This document shows positions 31,342-40,406 of a stretch of 43,703 nucleotides of DNA, piece by piece (positions within the stretch are counted from its first letter, which is position 1; the number at the start of each line of letters is the position of its first letter). This stretch comes from UBA1479 sp038109305 (lineage in GTDB: Bacteria; Pseudomonadota; Alphaproteobacteria; Rhodospirillales; Casp-alpha2): positions 1 through 43,703 of the forward strand of contig JAYNIR010000019.1 of NCBI GenBank assembly GCA_038109305.1, in the 5' to 3' direction. Under the pieces are notes generated by a model. The model did no database searches. It was not told where the DNA came from and worked only from the letters and a program-made list of their open reading frames with translations. Both the position numbers and the translations under genes were made by a program.

Positions 31342-32157
31342 CTACCGGCTCAGGTCGTCGCGCAATTGATCCAAGTTCAGATAAAGGACGCCGCCCGTCG
31401 GTGACCATTCCAGCGATTTAACGATCGCCTTGAACGCGTTGGGGTTGATGGACATGGCGTTGCGAAAGCAGTCAAGGGCGCCGTCCCAATCACCCGCGAG
31501 CTGCCGCGCCCGGCCCTGAAAGTATCGCGGGCTATAGTCCCCGGGAGCAAGCGCGGCCGCCTTATCCAACACGGACTGCGCGTCGCCAAACCGGGAAAGC
31601 ACGATCAGCGTTCGGCCCAGTTGCAGGTGGGCGTCCGCGTGATCGGGCGCCAGCTCAATCACTTTGCGAAACGCGAGTTCGGCCTTGTCGAACGCCCAGG
31701 CATGTGACGCCAGGCGGCCAAGCTCTACATAGGCCTGATGGTGGCGGGGGTCGCGAGCGATCAGCGCGTCAAGCGCCTTGACCGCTCCCGGAACGTCGCC
31801 GGCCTTTTTCAAATGCTCGGCCGCCTTCAGGTAGGCGTCTTCGTCATCCGGGGCTAGCTGCGCCGCCCGGCGGTAGGCGTGGCCGGCGTCCTCGTCCCGT
31901 CCCAATCGGCCCAGCGCCGTGGCCAACAGCAACGCCGCATCGCGGTTTTCGGGCTCCAGGCCGCAGGCGGTTTCCAGGTGCGCAGCCGCCTCGGCCCAGT
32001 CGCCCATCGCGTTCAGCGCCGACCCCAGCAACAGCCTGGTATCGAAATGTTCGGGAGCGACCGCGACGACCTGCCGGTACAGCGCCACCGCATCGGCAAA
32101 GTGGCGCGCGTTGTGATGGCCGATGGCCTGAGCCAGGGTTGCGTCGATGTTGATCAT
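31342..32157 (-). CDS. Tetratricopeptide repeat protein
   Basis: 271 residues made of about six to seven TPR units (34-residue helical hairpins with recurring W/L-G-Y/F-A-P positions), for example FADAVALYRQVVAVAPEHFD, WAEAAAHLETACGLEPENRD and FDKAELAFRKVIELAPDHAD. It has no signal peptide. TPR arrays mediate protein contacts; no catalytic domain is attached. The C-terminal 30 residues (LEWSPTGGVLYLNLDQLRDD) depart from the repeat and may be a capping or binding segment. It converges on the unknown gene to its left and lies 39 bases downstream of glmS on the same strand, so it may be the tail of the glmU-glmS transcript. Confidence 0.88.
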   Translation of the reverse strand: MINIDATLAQAIGHHNARHFADAVALYRQVVAVAPEHFDTRLLLGSALNAMGDWAEAAAHLETACGLEPENRDAALLLATALGRLGRDEDAGHAYRRAAQLAPDDEDAYLKAAEHLKKAGDVPGAVKALDALIARDPRHHQAYVELGRLASHAWAFDKAELAFRKVIELAPDHADAHLQLGRTLIVLSRFGDAQSVLDKAAALAPGDYSPRYFQGRARQLAGDWDGALDCFRNAMSINPNAFKAIVKSLEWSPTGGVLYLNLDQLRDDLSR

Positions 32158-32196
32158 AAAGCCGGCGCCGTCTTCCCGATTGGCAGACGCCTCAAT

Positions 32197-34020
32197 CTAT
32201 TCCACCGTCACACTTTTCGCTAGATTTCTGGGCTGATCCACATCCGTCCCCTTGATCACGGCGACGTGGTAGGCCAGCAACTGCACCGGAATGGCGTAAA
32301 GAATGGGCGCGACAAACGGGTCCACGGGCGCCAGCGCCACGGTGCTTTCGGCGCCGTCGGCAAGGTGTTTTGCGCCGTTGGCGTCCGAAATGACGATGAC
32401 ACGGCCGCCGCGGGCCATTACTTCCTGGACGTTGGATGCGGTCTTGTCGAACAAGCCGTCCGTCGGCGCGATGACGATGACCGGTACCTGCTCGTCGATC
32501 AGCGCGATGGGACCGTGTTTCATCTCACCGGCGGCATAGCCCTCGGCGTGGATGTAGGAAATTTCCTTGAGCTTCAGGGCGCCCTCGAGCGCGATGGGAT
32601 AATTCGTCCCCCGGCCCAAGTATAAAACGTCCCGCGCGTCGGCGATGGCCTGGGCGATTTCCTGCAATGCGCCGTCGTGATTCAGGATTTCCGCCGCACA
32701 CGCCGGCACCTCGATCAGCGCCGCGGTCAGGCGGGCTTCGCAGGCGGCGTCGATGGCCCCCCGTCCGCGGGCGATGGCGATCGCCAGGCACGCCAGGACC
32801 GTCAACTGCGTGGTGAACGCCTTGGTCGACGCGACGCCGATTTCGGGTCCCGCGTTGGTATGCAGAACCATGTCCGATTCCCGGGCGATGGCGCTTTCCG
32901 GCTGATTGACGATACCCAGGATCGATTGCCCCTTTTCCCGCGCATAGCGCAACGCCGCCAGGGTGTCGACGGTTTCCCCCGACTGGGAAATGAAGATCGC
33001 CGCCCCGCGTTCGGCCATGGGCGGCTGGCGATAACGGAATTCGGACGCGATATCAACCTCGACCGGGATACCGGCCAAATCCTCGATCCAGTATTTCGCC
33101 GTCAGGCACGCGTAATACGACGTGCCGCAGGCAACCAGGGTCAGCCGGTCGATGGCCTTGGGGTCGAACGGCAGGTCGGGCACGGTGATGGTTCGCGACG
33201 CCGGATTGATGAAGCTTTGCAGCGTATCGCCGATGACCTGCGGTTGCTCATAAATTTCCTTCAGCATGAAGTGGCGGTACCCGCCCTTGCCGATGGCGGC
33301 GCCCGACAGTTCCGTCCGCCGGACGGCGCGCGCCACCTCCTTGCCGTCACGGTCGTAAACGGTCGCGCCCGCCTGGGTCAGCACAGTCCAGTCGCCGTCT
33401 TCCAGATAGGTGATCCGGTCGGTCAGCGGCGCCAGGGCTAGCGCGTCCGACCCGAGATACATTTCGCCGTCGCCGTACCCGACGGCAAGCGGGCTGCCCT
33501 GGCGGGCGCCGATCATCAGATTGTGTTCGCCGGCAAAAATGATGGCGAGCGCGAACGCGCCCTGCAGCCGGTCAAGCACCGCCGCCGTCGCATCCTTTGG
33601 CGGGAGCCCGGCAACGATCTCCTGGGTGATCAGGTGGACGATCACTTCCGTATCCGTGTCGGATGCCAGATTGCATCCCTTGGCGATCAGTTCTTCGCGC
33701 AGCTCGCGGTAATTTTCGATGATGCCGTTGTGGACGATGGCAACTTTTTCCGTCGCGTGCGGGTGCGCATTGGCTTCGTTCGGCACGCCGTGGGTCGCCC
33801 ACCGGGTATGGCCGATCCCTGCGGTCCCGGTCAGCGCCGCTTCCTCAAGCCGCTGGGCCAGATTGTTCAATTTGCCTTCAGCGCGCCGCCGGTCGATGGA
33901 CCCGTTGACCAGCGTCGCGATGCCGGCGGAATCGTATCCCCGGTATTCCAGCCGGCGCAGCCCGTCCAGTAGGATGGGCGCTGCCGGGTTCCGTCCCAGA
34001 ATGCCGATTATCCCGCACAT
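32197..34020 (-). CDS. glmS: Glucosamine-fructose-6-phosphate aminotransferase (isomerizing)
   Basis: 607 residues, typical length. N-terminal class II glutamine amidotransferase with catalytic Cys after the initiator Met (MCGIIGILG), the LEYRGYDSAGIA and GHTRWATHG substrate loops; two SIS sugar-isomerase domains (CGTSYYACLTAKYWIED, SQSGETVDTLAALRYA, YLGRGTNYPIALEGALKLKE); and the C-terminal DQPRNLAKSVTVE decapeptide region. It makes glucosamine-6-phosphate from fructose-6-phosphate and glutamine, the entry to peptidoglycan and LPS amino sugars. It begins one base after the glmU stop. No glmS ribozyme was recognised and none is expected in this phylum. Confidence 0.97.
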   Translation of the reverse strand: MCGIIGILGRNPAAPILLDGLRRLEYRGYDSAGIATLVNGSIDRRRAEGKLNNLAQRLEEAALTGTAGIGHTRWATHGVPNEANAHPHATEKVAIVHNGIIENYRELREELIAKGCNLASDTDTEVIVHLITQEIVAGLPPKDATAAVLDRLQGAFALAIIFAGEHNLMIGARQGSPLAVGYGDGEMYLGSDALALAPLTDRITYLEDGDWTVLTQAGATVYDRDGKEVARAVRRTELSGAAIGKGGYRHFMLKEIYEQPQVIGDTLQSFINPASRTITVPDLPFDPKAIDRLTLVACGTSYYACLTAKYWIEDLAGIPVEVDIASEFRYRQPPMAERGAAIFISQSGETVDTLAALRYAREKGQSILGIVNQPESAIARESDMVLHTNAGPEIGVASTKAFTTQLTVLACLAIAIARGRGAIDAACEARLTAALIEVPACAAEILNHDGALQEIAQAIADARDVLYLGRGTNYPIALEGALKLKEISYIHAEGYAAGEMKHGPIALIDEQVPVIVIAPTDGLFDKTASNVQEVMARGGRVIVISDANGAKHLADGAESTVALAPVDPFVAPILYAIPVQLLAYHVAVIKGTDVDQPRNLAKSVTVE

Positions 34021-34021
34021 T

Positions 34022-35398
34022 TTAGGTGTCTTCCTTTCGCGCCTTGGCCGCCGCTTTTTCGGCGCCGCGCTTGGTGTTGAACCGTTTGGCCCATCCCTGG
34101 ACCTCCGCTTGTTTTGCGCGGGTCACGGCCAGTGCGTCCGCCGCCACGTCCTTGACGATGGCGCTGCCGGCGCCGATGATGGCGCCGTCGCCGATGGTCA
34201 CTGGCGCAACTAGGGCGGTGTTCGATCCGATGAAGGCGCCGCGTCCGATCACCGTCTTGGATTTGAAATGGCCGTCGTAATTGCAGGTGATGGTGCCGGC
34301 GCCCATGTTGGCGCCCGCGCCGACTTCACTGTCGCCGATGTAGGTCAGGTGGTTGGCCTTGGCGCCTTCGCCCATGACCGATGCCTTGACCTCGACGAAA
34401 TTACCGATGTGAACATTACGTTCCAGCACCGTGCCGGGCCTGAGCCGCGCAAACGGACCGACGATGGCGCCCGGGCCGATGGCCGCACCCTCGATGTGGC
34501 AGAACGCGCGGATGGTGACGTCGTCGCCGACGGTGACGCCGGCGCCGAACACCACGTTGGGGCCGACGCTGACGTCGCGGCCTAGGACCGTGTCCCACGA
34601 AAAAAACACCGATCCGGGATCGGTCAGCGTCGCGCCGCCCGCCATGGCGTGGGCGCGAAGCCGGTCCTGCATGGCGGCTTCCGCCGCCGCCAGATCGGTG
34701 CGCGAATTGACGCCGAGTACTTCGTCCGCATCGCCCATGACGACGGCGGCATGGGCACCGTCCCTGATGGCGGTTTCGATGATGTCGGTCAGGTAAAATT
34801 CTTTTTTGGCATTAGCGTCGCCGATCCGCCCCAGCCAATCGAGCACTTTCTTGCCGTCGATCGCCATGACGCCGGAATTGCACAATCCGACCGCAAGCTC
34901 GTCGGCCGATGCGTCCTTAGCCTCGACGATTTTTTCCAGGTTGCCGCCGGGCCCGGTGATCAGGCGGCCATAGGCGCCGGGGTCTTCGGGCTCGAACCCC
35001 AGTACCACGACCCCCGGCGCATCCGGCGACGCGCGGCGGGCCAGCATCCGGGAAATCGTCTCAGGTCGGATCAGCGGTGTGTCGCCGAACAGAACCAACA
35101 ACGTATCCGCCGGCGCGGCGGCGATCAGGTCCTTGGCCGCCAGCACCGCGTGCGCGGTGCCGAGCCGCTCCGTTTGTACCGCCGCCGGGTGCGGCCGGGT
35201 TTCGTGGACGACTTCGTCCATGCCGGGGCCGACGACGGTGATGATCGTTTCCGCGCCGGCCTGTTCCAGCATCGCCATGACATGGCGGACCATCGGCCGC
35301 CCGGCGACCGGGTGCATCACCTTGGGCATCGCCGACATCATGCGGGTGCCCATACCGGCGGCAAGGATAACGGCGTTGGTCGAAGCGGGATCAGCCAT
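34022..35398 (-). CDS. glmU: Bifunctional GlmU: N-acetylglucosamine-1-P uridylyltransferase / glucosamine-1-P acetyltransferase
   Basis: 458 residues, the standard size. The N-terminal pyrophosphorylase domain opens ILAAGMGTRMMSAMPKVMHP and has LFGDTPLIRPETI. The C-terminal half is a left-handed beta-helix of hexapeptide repeats (IGPGAIVGPFARLRPGTVL, VGAGANMGAGTITCNYDG) with acetyl-CoA site GDGAIIGAGSAIVKDV. It turns glucosamine-1-P into UDP-GlcNAc. The order glmU-glmS, one base apart, is the usual proteobacterial operon. The 265-base region upstream, shared divergently with gph, is not resolved into promoters. Confidence 0.97.
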   Translation of the reverse strand: MADPASTNAVILAAGMGTRMMSAMPKVMHPVAGRPMVRHVMAMLEQAGAETIITVVGPGMDEVVHETRPHPAAVQTERLGTAHAVLAAKDLIAAAPADTLLVLFGDTPLIRPETISRMLARRASPDAPGVVVLGFEPEDPGAYGRLITGPGGNLEKIVEAKDASADELAVGLCNSGVMAIDGKKVLDWLGRIGDANAKKEFYLTDIIETAIRDGAHAAVVMGDADEVLGVNSRTDLAAAEAAMQDRLRAHAMAGGATLTDPGSVFFSWDTVLGRDVSVGPNVVFGAGVTVGDDVTIRAFCHIEGAAIGPGAIVGPFARLRPGTVLERNVHIGNFVEVKASVMGEGAKANHLTYIGDSEVGAGANMGAGTITCNYDGHFKSKTVIGRGAFIGSNTALVAPVTIGDGAIIGAGSAIVKDVAADALAVTRAKQAEVQGWAKRFNTKRGAEKAAAKARKEDT

Positions 35399-35663
35399 GA
35401 GTTCGGTCGCGGTTGCGTGTGGTCGTTAAACGCCTCGGGCGTTCGAAATCCTTAGGGGATCGCGGCGCAAGGTGCCACAACATGTAGCACTGTCCAAGTC
35501 ACAGATTGTTTCGGAATTTTGCACGATCAGGCGTGAACAAAGGGTTTAAGGGCGGAGCCCGGGCCCCGTGTCGGCGCGGCGCCCGGCAAATCCGCTGGAC
35601 CGGCGGTATATGGACTTGCGATAAGGTCCGGGCCCTGATTATCCGCGACCGAGGTGTTTCGCC

Positions 35664-36338
35664 ATGACCCTGCCCAAAGCCGTCATCTTCGATCTGGACG
35701 GGACGCTGGTAGACAGCGTCTGGGACCTGCGCGCGGCGCTTAATTGGATGCTCGGCGGCATGGGCCGGCGCACGGTTAGCCGCGACGAAGTCGCGGGCTG
35801 GGTCGGCGACGGTGTGCCCAAGCTGGTCGAACGCGCGCTGGCGGCGACGGGCGGCGCGTTGGTGGCGGACGCGTTCGAGGAAACGGTCGCCCGCTTTACC
35901 TGCCACTACGAAGCCCATTCGGCGGATCTGACCAAGGCGTTCCCCGGCGCGATCGAAGCCCTTGCCGCGCTGCGGGACGCCGGCGTGCAAATGGGGGTCT
36001 GCACCAACAAACCCCTCGGCGCGACCATGGAGGTTTTGAACGGCCTGGGCCTGGCGCCGTATTTCGGCGCGGTCACCGGCGGCGATACGCTGCCGGGCGT
36101 GCGCAAACCCGCGCCGGACCCGTTGCTGCATGTTTTGGTCGCCCTCGGCGTCCGGCCCGCGGACGCCGTCATGGTCGGCGACAATCACAACGACGTCATG
36201 ACCGCCAAGGCGGCGGGTGTGCCGGTGATCGCGGTCACCTTCGGCTACGCCCACGGGCCGGTGGCCGAGCTGGGCGCCGACCGGCTGATCGACGGCTTCG
36301 AGGACCTGCTGGCGGCGCTGGCGGCGATGGCCGCCTGA
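35664..36338 (+). CDS. gph: Phosphoglycolate phosphatase (HAD family)
   Basis: 224 residues, normal for Gph. HAD motif I FDLDGTLVDS (nucleophile Asp and acid/base Asp), motif II VCTNKP, motif III Lys in RKPAPDP, motif IV VGDNHNDVMTAKAAG, with the helical cap between motifs I and II. Gph removes phosphate from 2-phosphoglycolate formed in DNA repair or photorespiratory-type reactions. Motif IV has N instead of the common S (GDSxxD), a conservative change. It lies divergent from glmU and converges on the TPR/oxygenase gene, with six bases between stops. Confidence 0.88.
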   Translation: MTLPKAVIFDLDGTLVDSVWDLRAALNWMLGGMGRRTVSRDEVAGWVGDGVPKLVERALAATGGALVADAFEETVARFTCHYEAHSADLTKAFPGAIEALAALRDAGVQMGVCTNKPLGATMEVLNGLGLAPYFGAVTGGDTLPGVRKPAPDPLLHVLVALGVRPADAVMVGDNHNDVMTAKAAGVPVIAVTFGYAHGPVAELGADRLIDGFEDLLAALAAMAA

Positions 36339-36344
36339 ACCGGT

Positions 36345-37955
36345 CTAAAGGCCCTCCGGCACCAGATCGAAGGCGAAACTGATCCGGGGTTGATCCGACG
36401 ACGTGACCGGGATCGTCTGATGCCCGAAATAGGACGGGAACATCACCATCATGCCTTCTCTGGGCCGGATGATCCGGACCGGTGGTTCGTCCTTGGACTG
36501 GAACATGTGAAAGGCGCGGCCGAACTCGATGCCGCCCTCGTCCGGGTCCATGTCCGCCGGCAGGGATGGATAGTAGACGCCGGACAGATAGGCCGTCGGG
36601 TGGTAGTGGACCAGTTGCCGGCCGTCCCGGTCATAGACGTTGCCCCAACAGTTGACCTCGAACGCATTGGGGCGGCGCGCCAGAAACGGATGCGCCGCGT
36701 CCGCCGGGCGGGCGGTCAGGTAGTCGTCGGCCATGTCGAGGATCATCGATTTTAGCACCTGCGCCGGGCCGGTTTCGTCGCCGTCGAAAAGCTCCAGCGT
36801 GCCGCGGCCTTTTTCCATCGACCGGTTGTTCGCGGAATATTCCAGGCTCGGGTGCGCCAACAGGTAATCGACCAGGTCTCTGTTGAAGGCCGCGATGTCC
36901 GCGTATCCGTCCGGCGCCGATTGCGCCTTGGTAGCCAGGAACCGGTCGAAATCCAGGAGCGCCGCGGCGGCGTCGCGGCGGCCCAGCTCGTTCAGCGCCG
37001 CCGCCTTGATGGCGAGAAACGGCGTCGGGTGGCGTTTCGCCCGGAGGCCCAGATTGGCCGCCTCGATGGCTTTTTCCGGCCGGCCCGCGCGCATCCAGGC
37101 AAAGCCGACCTGGGTGTAGAGCTCGAAGGCCTCCGGATGCAGCTTGAGATACTTCAAGCCCAGCTCGGCGCCATCCACCGGGTCGCCGGTGGCGCCCAGC
37201 GCATAGATCAGCTCGTTGACCGACCGACCGTCGTCGGGGTTGAGCGCCACCGCCCGCTTCAGCGGCGCGATCGCGTTGGCGTAGTCGGCGTTGCGGCTGA
37301 AAATCAATCCGATGTTGGCGTGCGCGCGCTGATACTCCGGGGTGATTTCCGCCGCGCGGGCGAAATTGACCAGCGCCCCCGGCCAGTCGCGCGCATTCAT
37401 CAACAGGGTGCCCAGGTTAAAAAAATCGTCGGCGTCGGTGGTGCCCAGCTCGATGGCGGTTTCATAAGCGGCGCGGGCGGCATCGAAATCGCCCGCCTGC
37501 TGATACAGAATACCGAGCGCGCCATATGGGCGCGGCGCGTCCGGCGCCAGCTCCATCGCCCGGCCGAGGGCTTCAAGTGCGCCGTCGCCGTCGCCCATCG
37601 AAAGCCGCACCCGGCCGAGCTGAAAATAGATGTCGGCGTTTTCCGGATTGCGGGCGGCGGCGTCCTCAAGCGTCCGGCAGGCGCCGTCGGCGTCCCCGGT
37701 TTCGAACTGTAGGGCGACCAGATTGACCAGATAGGGCAAAAGCCCCGGCGTCGCATCCACCGCCTGGCGGACCAAGCCGACGGCCTCCGCCGTGCGGCCC
37801 TGGCGGTGCCGCACAAGGCCCAAAAGATGTAGCACGTCCGGGTGGCCCGGTTGCGCCTGTCCGGCCAGGCCGAGCGCCCGTTCGGCCGCCGCGGCATCGC
37901 CCTTCTGCAGGGAAGCCACGGCATTTTGCAGGTGCTGATCGACGGTTTCGGGCAT
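36345..37955 (-). CDS. TPR protein with C-terminal 2OG-Fe(II) oxygenase domain
   Basis: 536 residues from ATG 37955 (AAGGA eight bases upstream; a longer reading frame exists but its upstream part is unlike the family). Residues 5-330 are about nine TPR units (for example AERALGLAGQAQPGHPDVLH, GALEALGRAMELAPDAPRPY). The C-terminal 100 residues form a putative 2OG-Fe(II) oxygenase of the PF13759 type: H450/H452 region HYHPTAYLSGVYY, FPSYFGHQTIPV with H512, and R524 in QPRISFAF. Such TPR-oxygenase fusions are common in marine bacteria and their phages, acting on unknown substrates. No neighbours suggest one. Cytosolic, probably expressed alone. Confidence 0.85.
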   Translation of the reverse strand: MPETVDQHLQNAVASLQKGDAAAAERALGLAGQAQPGHPDVLHLLGLVRHRQGRTAEAVGLVRQAVDATPGLLPYLVNLVALQFETGDADGACRTLEDAAARNPENADIYFQLGRVRLSMGDGDGALEALGRAMELAPDAPRPYGALGILYQQAGDFDAARAAYETAIELGTTDADDFFNLGTLLMNARDWPGALVNFARAAEITPEYQRAHANIGLIFSRNADYANAIAPLKRAVALNPDDGRSVNELIYALGATGDPVDGAELGLKYLKLHPEAFELYTQVGFAWMRAGRPEKAIEAANLGLRAKRHPTPFLAIKAAALNELGRRDAAAALLDFDRFLATKAQSAPDGYADIAAFNRDLVDYLLAHPSLEYSANNRSMEKGRGTLELFDGDETGPAQVLKSMILDMADDYLTARPADAAHPFLARRPNAFEVNCWGNVYDRDGRQLVHYHPTAYLSGVYYPSLPADMDPDEGGIEFGRAFHMFQSKDEPPVRIIRPREGMMVMFPSYFGHQTIPVTSSDQPRISFAFDLVPEGL

Positions 37956-38083
37956 GGGTCGGTCCTTGTTCTGGACGGGCAGGGCGGGCCCCGACGGCCG
38001 CGATTGGCCGGAGAGTGCCATATCATGCGCCGCCCGTCCACGCAGGTCGGCGGGGATTGTCCCAAAGCCCGCCGGGGACTTCC

Positions 38084-38112
38084 TTGACATAGCGCAACGG
38101 GGCCAATTATAT
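38084..38112 (+). promoter_or_regulatory. Sigma-70 promoter of tRNA-Val
   Basis: A perfect -35 TTGACA (38084-38089), a 17-base spacer and a -10 TTATAT (38107-38112). Transcription would begin near 38119, giving a leader of about 50 bases ahead of the tRNA at 38168. It is the best promoter match in the window. Confidence 0.8.
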
Positions 38113-38167
38113 GAACGCGCAGTGCGGCCGGGACCAATTCCGCCGCCGGATCCCATCTCGTCTTTGG

Positions 38168-38242
38168 GGGCGCGTAGCTCAGCGGGAGAGCACTGTCTTC
38201 ACACGGCAGGGGTCGCTGGTTCAATCCCAGCCGCGCCCACCA
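38168..38242 (+). tRNA. tRNA-Val (anticodon CAC)
   Basis: A 75-base cloverleaf with encoded CCA. Acceptor GGGCGCG pairs with CGCGCCC (38232-38238), discriminator A. The D arm is GCTCAGCGGGAGAGC, the anticodon stem-loop CTGTC-TTCACAC-GGCAG gives CAC, and the T arm GCTGG-TTCAATC-CCAGC is perfect. It is the last host-like feature before an AT-richer tract with a truncated gene. Confidence 0.97.
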
Positions 38243-38272
38243 TTAATTTTAATGACTTACATGAAAAATGGA

Positions 38273-38293
38273 GCATCTCAAGAAGCGAGATGC
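38273..38293. repeat. Hairpin GCATCTC/GAGATGC just past tRNA-Val
   Basis: GCATCTC (38273-38279) and GAGATGC (38287-38293) are perfect inverted repeats around AAGAAGC. They are followed at once by an imperfect tandem of AGATGCCTA (38288-38296 and 38299-38307). There is no T run. It lies in the AT-richer tract and could be a tRNA-transcript end signal or debris from an integrated element. Confidence 0.45.
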
Positions 38294-38379
38294 CTAATAG
38301 ATGCCTAGAATAGAAAATGGCATCGTGATTGCTCTCGTCGCTAGTTTGGACCTCTAGTGGATAGGTTGCAGTATTATCG

Positions 38380-38892
38380 TCAACGGTTCGACCAGGGAAC
38401 AAAAGTCTTCAGAGGGTCACGCTTGGTCCCCTTCAACGGGGACATCAACCCGCTCAGGACGATACTGTTCTCGTTCGATATAAACTCTTCATCGTAGACC
38501 ACCCAACTCCGCTCTTCGTTCAGCGAGCGGCCCATATTTGAAAGCCCGTTGAAACTACCGCACACTGCGAACCTCTGGTTGCAGATGAGGTGTTTGGTAT
38601 GGTTTGGATAATAGAGAACAATTATCTCTCTAGCCGGTTCTTGACGGTCGCACCATGCTTGGAGGGCCTTCAGGTTCTCTTTGGCTTCGGTTTCGTGGCG
38701 TTTCTCAGGTCTTGGCTCGTTTCCCGCTTTGTAGCCGTAGCCAATAAACACGTTCACGCCCCGTTTCAGACAGGCGGCGAGAGCATTTTGGAACGATTTG
38801 TCGACCACATATGAGGTCGCCCGGCCCGAGCGCCATTGGCGCGACCCATCTTCGTCATAACGATGCTTCGGCTTCGCGTAGGCAGGCGACAT
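38380..38892 (-). pseudogene. Fragment of a phospholipase D-like (HKD) nuclease/transferase, 5'-truncated
   Basis: 170 residues from ATG 38892; the frame stays open upstream into the photolyase leader without a better start. It holds one PLD-type domain: FQNALAACLKRGVNVFIGYG, then H98-x-K100 in NHTKHLICN, then CGSFNGLS (G112, S113, N115). The Asp of HxKxxxxD is Asn105. Active PLD enzymes need two such domains or a dimer, so this is probably the C-terminal half of a longer protein whose N-terminal half is lost. Base composition is clearly more AT-rich than the flanks and codon use differs. It sits 138 bases from a tRNA gene, the usual integration site of islands, many of which carry PLD nucleases in defence or modification modules. 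I infer a relic. Confidence 0.6.
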
Positions 38893-38975
38893 CGGGCGCG
38901 AAATCAAAAAGTAATCCGGCCCGAGCGAATCGTGCGTGGATTGTCTCCGCCGCCGCTTCGTGGCAGCATCGGGCC

Positions 38976-40406
38976 ATGCCGTCTTCGTCCCCCGCCATCC
39001 TTTGGTTTCGCCGCGATCTCAGGCTCCGTGACAACCCCGCGCTGGCCGCTGCGGCGGCGTCCGGGCGGCCGGTCGTGCCGTTGTATATTCTCGATGACGA
39101 AACTCCCGCAGGCGGCAGGCCCTTGGGCGGGGCCGCTAGGTGGTGGCTGCATCGCGCGCTCGAGAGCCTTGCGGGCGATCTGGAAAAAATCGGCAGCCAG
39201 CTGATCCTCCGCCGGGGCAAGTCGGCGGACGTGCTGGAACGGATGGTCCGCGAAACCGGCGCCGGTGCGGTCTATTGGAACCGCTGTTACGACAAGACGT
39301 CGGTCGACCGCGACACGGCGATCAAGGGCGCGTTGAAGGACCGGGGCGTCGCGGCCGAGAGCTTCAACGGCTCGCTGCTGTTCGAACCTTGGGAAATCCA
39401 AACCAAGGCCGGCGGCTGGTACAAGGTCTTTACCCGCTTCTGGCAGGCCTGCCGCGACCGAGGCGACCCGCCGCCACCCGCGCCCGCGCCGAAAAAACTT
39501 GCCGCGCCCGATGCCTGGCCCTCGGGCGACAAATTGGATGTCTGGAAACTTCTGCCGACGAAACCCGACTGGGCCGGTGGTTTTCGCGAAACCTGGATGC
39601 CCGGCGAAGCGGGCGCGGCGGCGCGGCTTGATGATTTTCTATCGGGCGCGATCAACGACTATGCCGACGGGCGGGATTTTCCGGCACGGCCCGTCACTTC
39701 CGGGCTGTCGCCGCATCTGGCGGCGGGCGATATCGGCCCAAAGCAGATTTGGCGGGCGGCGATGGACCGCGCCCCCGACGGAACAGGCCGGGAAACTTTT
39801 TTGAAGGAACTGGTGTGGCGTGAGTTCGCGTATCACGTCCTGTTTAATTTCCCGAATCTTTTAAAATTTCCTATGGTGGGAAAATTTGCAAGATTTCCGT
39901 GGGCGCCCGACCACGGCCTTCTGCGCGCGTGGCAACGCGGGCAAACGGGCTACCCCATCGTCGACGCCGGCATGCGCGAACTGTGGGTGACCGGGACCAT
40001 GCACAACCGGGTGCGCATGGTCGTCGGCTCGTTTCTGATCAAACACCTGTTGCAGCCGTGGCAGGCGGGGGAGGTCTGGTTCTGGGACACGCTGGTCGAT
40101 GCCGATCCGGCGTCCAACCCCTTCAATTGGCAGTGGGTCGCCGGATGCGGCGCCGATGCGGCCCCCTATTTCCGTATCTTCAACCCGATTTTGCAGGGCG
40201 AAAAATTCGATCCCAAGGGCGTTTACGTGCGCCGCTGGGTGCCGGAAATCGCGGCCCTGCCGGACAAATTCCTGAACCAGCCGTGGGTCGCGCCCGATGA
40301 TGTTTTGGCTGACGCGGGGGTGCGCTTGGGTGTCGATTACCCGGCGCCCGTGATCAACCACAAGGCCGCACGCGACCGCGCCTTGAAGGCGTTCAAAGGG
40401 CTTTAG
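38976..40406 (+). CDS. phrB: Deoxyribodipyrimidine photolyase
   Basis: 476 residues from ATG 38976, where the photolyase fold starts (AILWFRRDLRLRDNPALAAA). The frame is open upstream but reads non-photolyase sequence. The N-terminal antenna domain and C-terminal FAD domain are complete: WREFAYHVLFNFPN, TGYPIVDAGMRELW, MHNRVRMVVGSFL, FWDTLVDADPASNPFNWQW and DAAPYFRIFNP, all class I CPD photolyase/cryptochrome blocks. It repairs UV-induced pyrimidine dimers using blue light. A 55-base AT-rich patch (39843-39897) in the FAD domain, coding NLLKFPMVGKFARFP, contrasts with the GC-rich rest. It converges on prmA. Confidence 0.95.
   Translation: MPSSSPAILWFRRDLRLRDNPALAAAAASGRPVVPLYILDDETPAGGRPLGGAARWWLHRALESLAGDLEKIGSQLILRRGKSADVLERMVRETGAGAVYWNRCYDKTSVDRDTAIKGALKDRGVAAESFNGSLLFEPWEIQTKAGGWYKVFTRFWQACRDRGDPPPPAPAPKKLAAPDAWPSGDKLDVWKLLPTKPDWAGGFRETWMPGEAGAAARLDDFLSGAINDYADGRDFPARPVTSGLSPHLAAGDIGPKQIWRAAMDRAPDGTGRETFLKELVWREFAYHVLFNFPNLLKFPMVGKFARFPWAPDHGLLRAWQRGQTGYPIVDAGMRELWVTGTMHNRVRMVVGSFLIKHLLQPWQAGEVWFWDTLVDADPASNPFNWQWVAGCGADAAPYFRIFNPILQGEKFDPKGVYVRRWVPEIAALPDKFLNQPWVAPDDVLADAGVRLGVDYPAPVINHKAARDRALKAFKGL

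Noticed and set aside
38199..38402. 67-residue minus-strand frame ending VGAAGIEPATPAV
   Set aside because: The AGIEPAT ending is the antisense translation of a tRNA gene and recurs as a false protein in many genomes.
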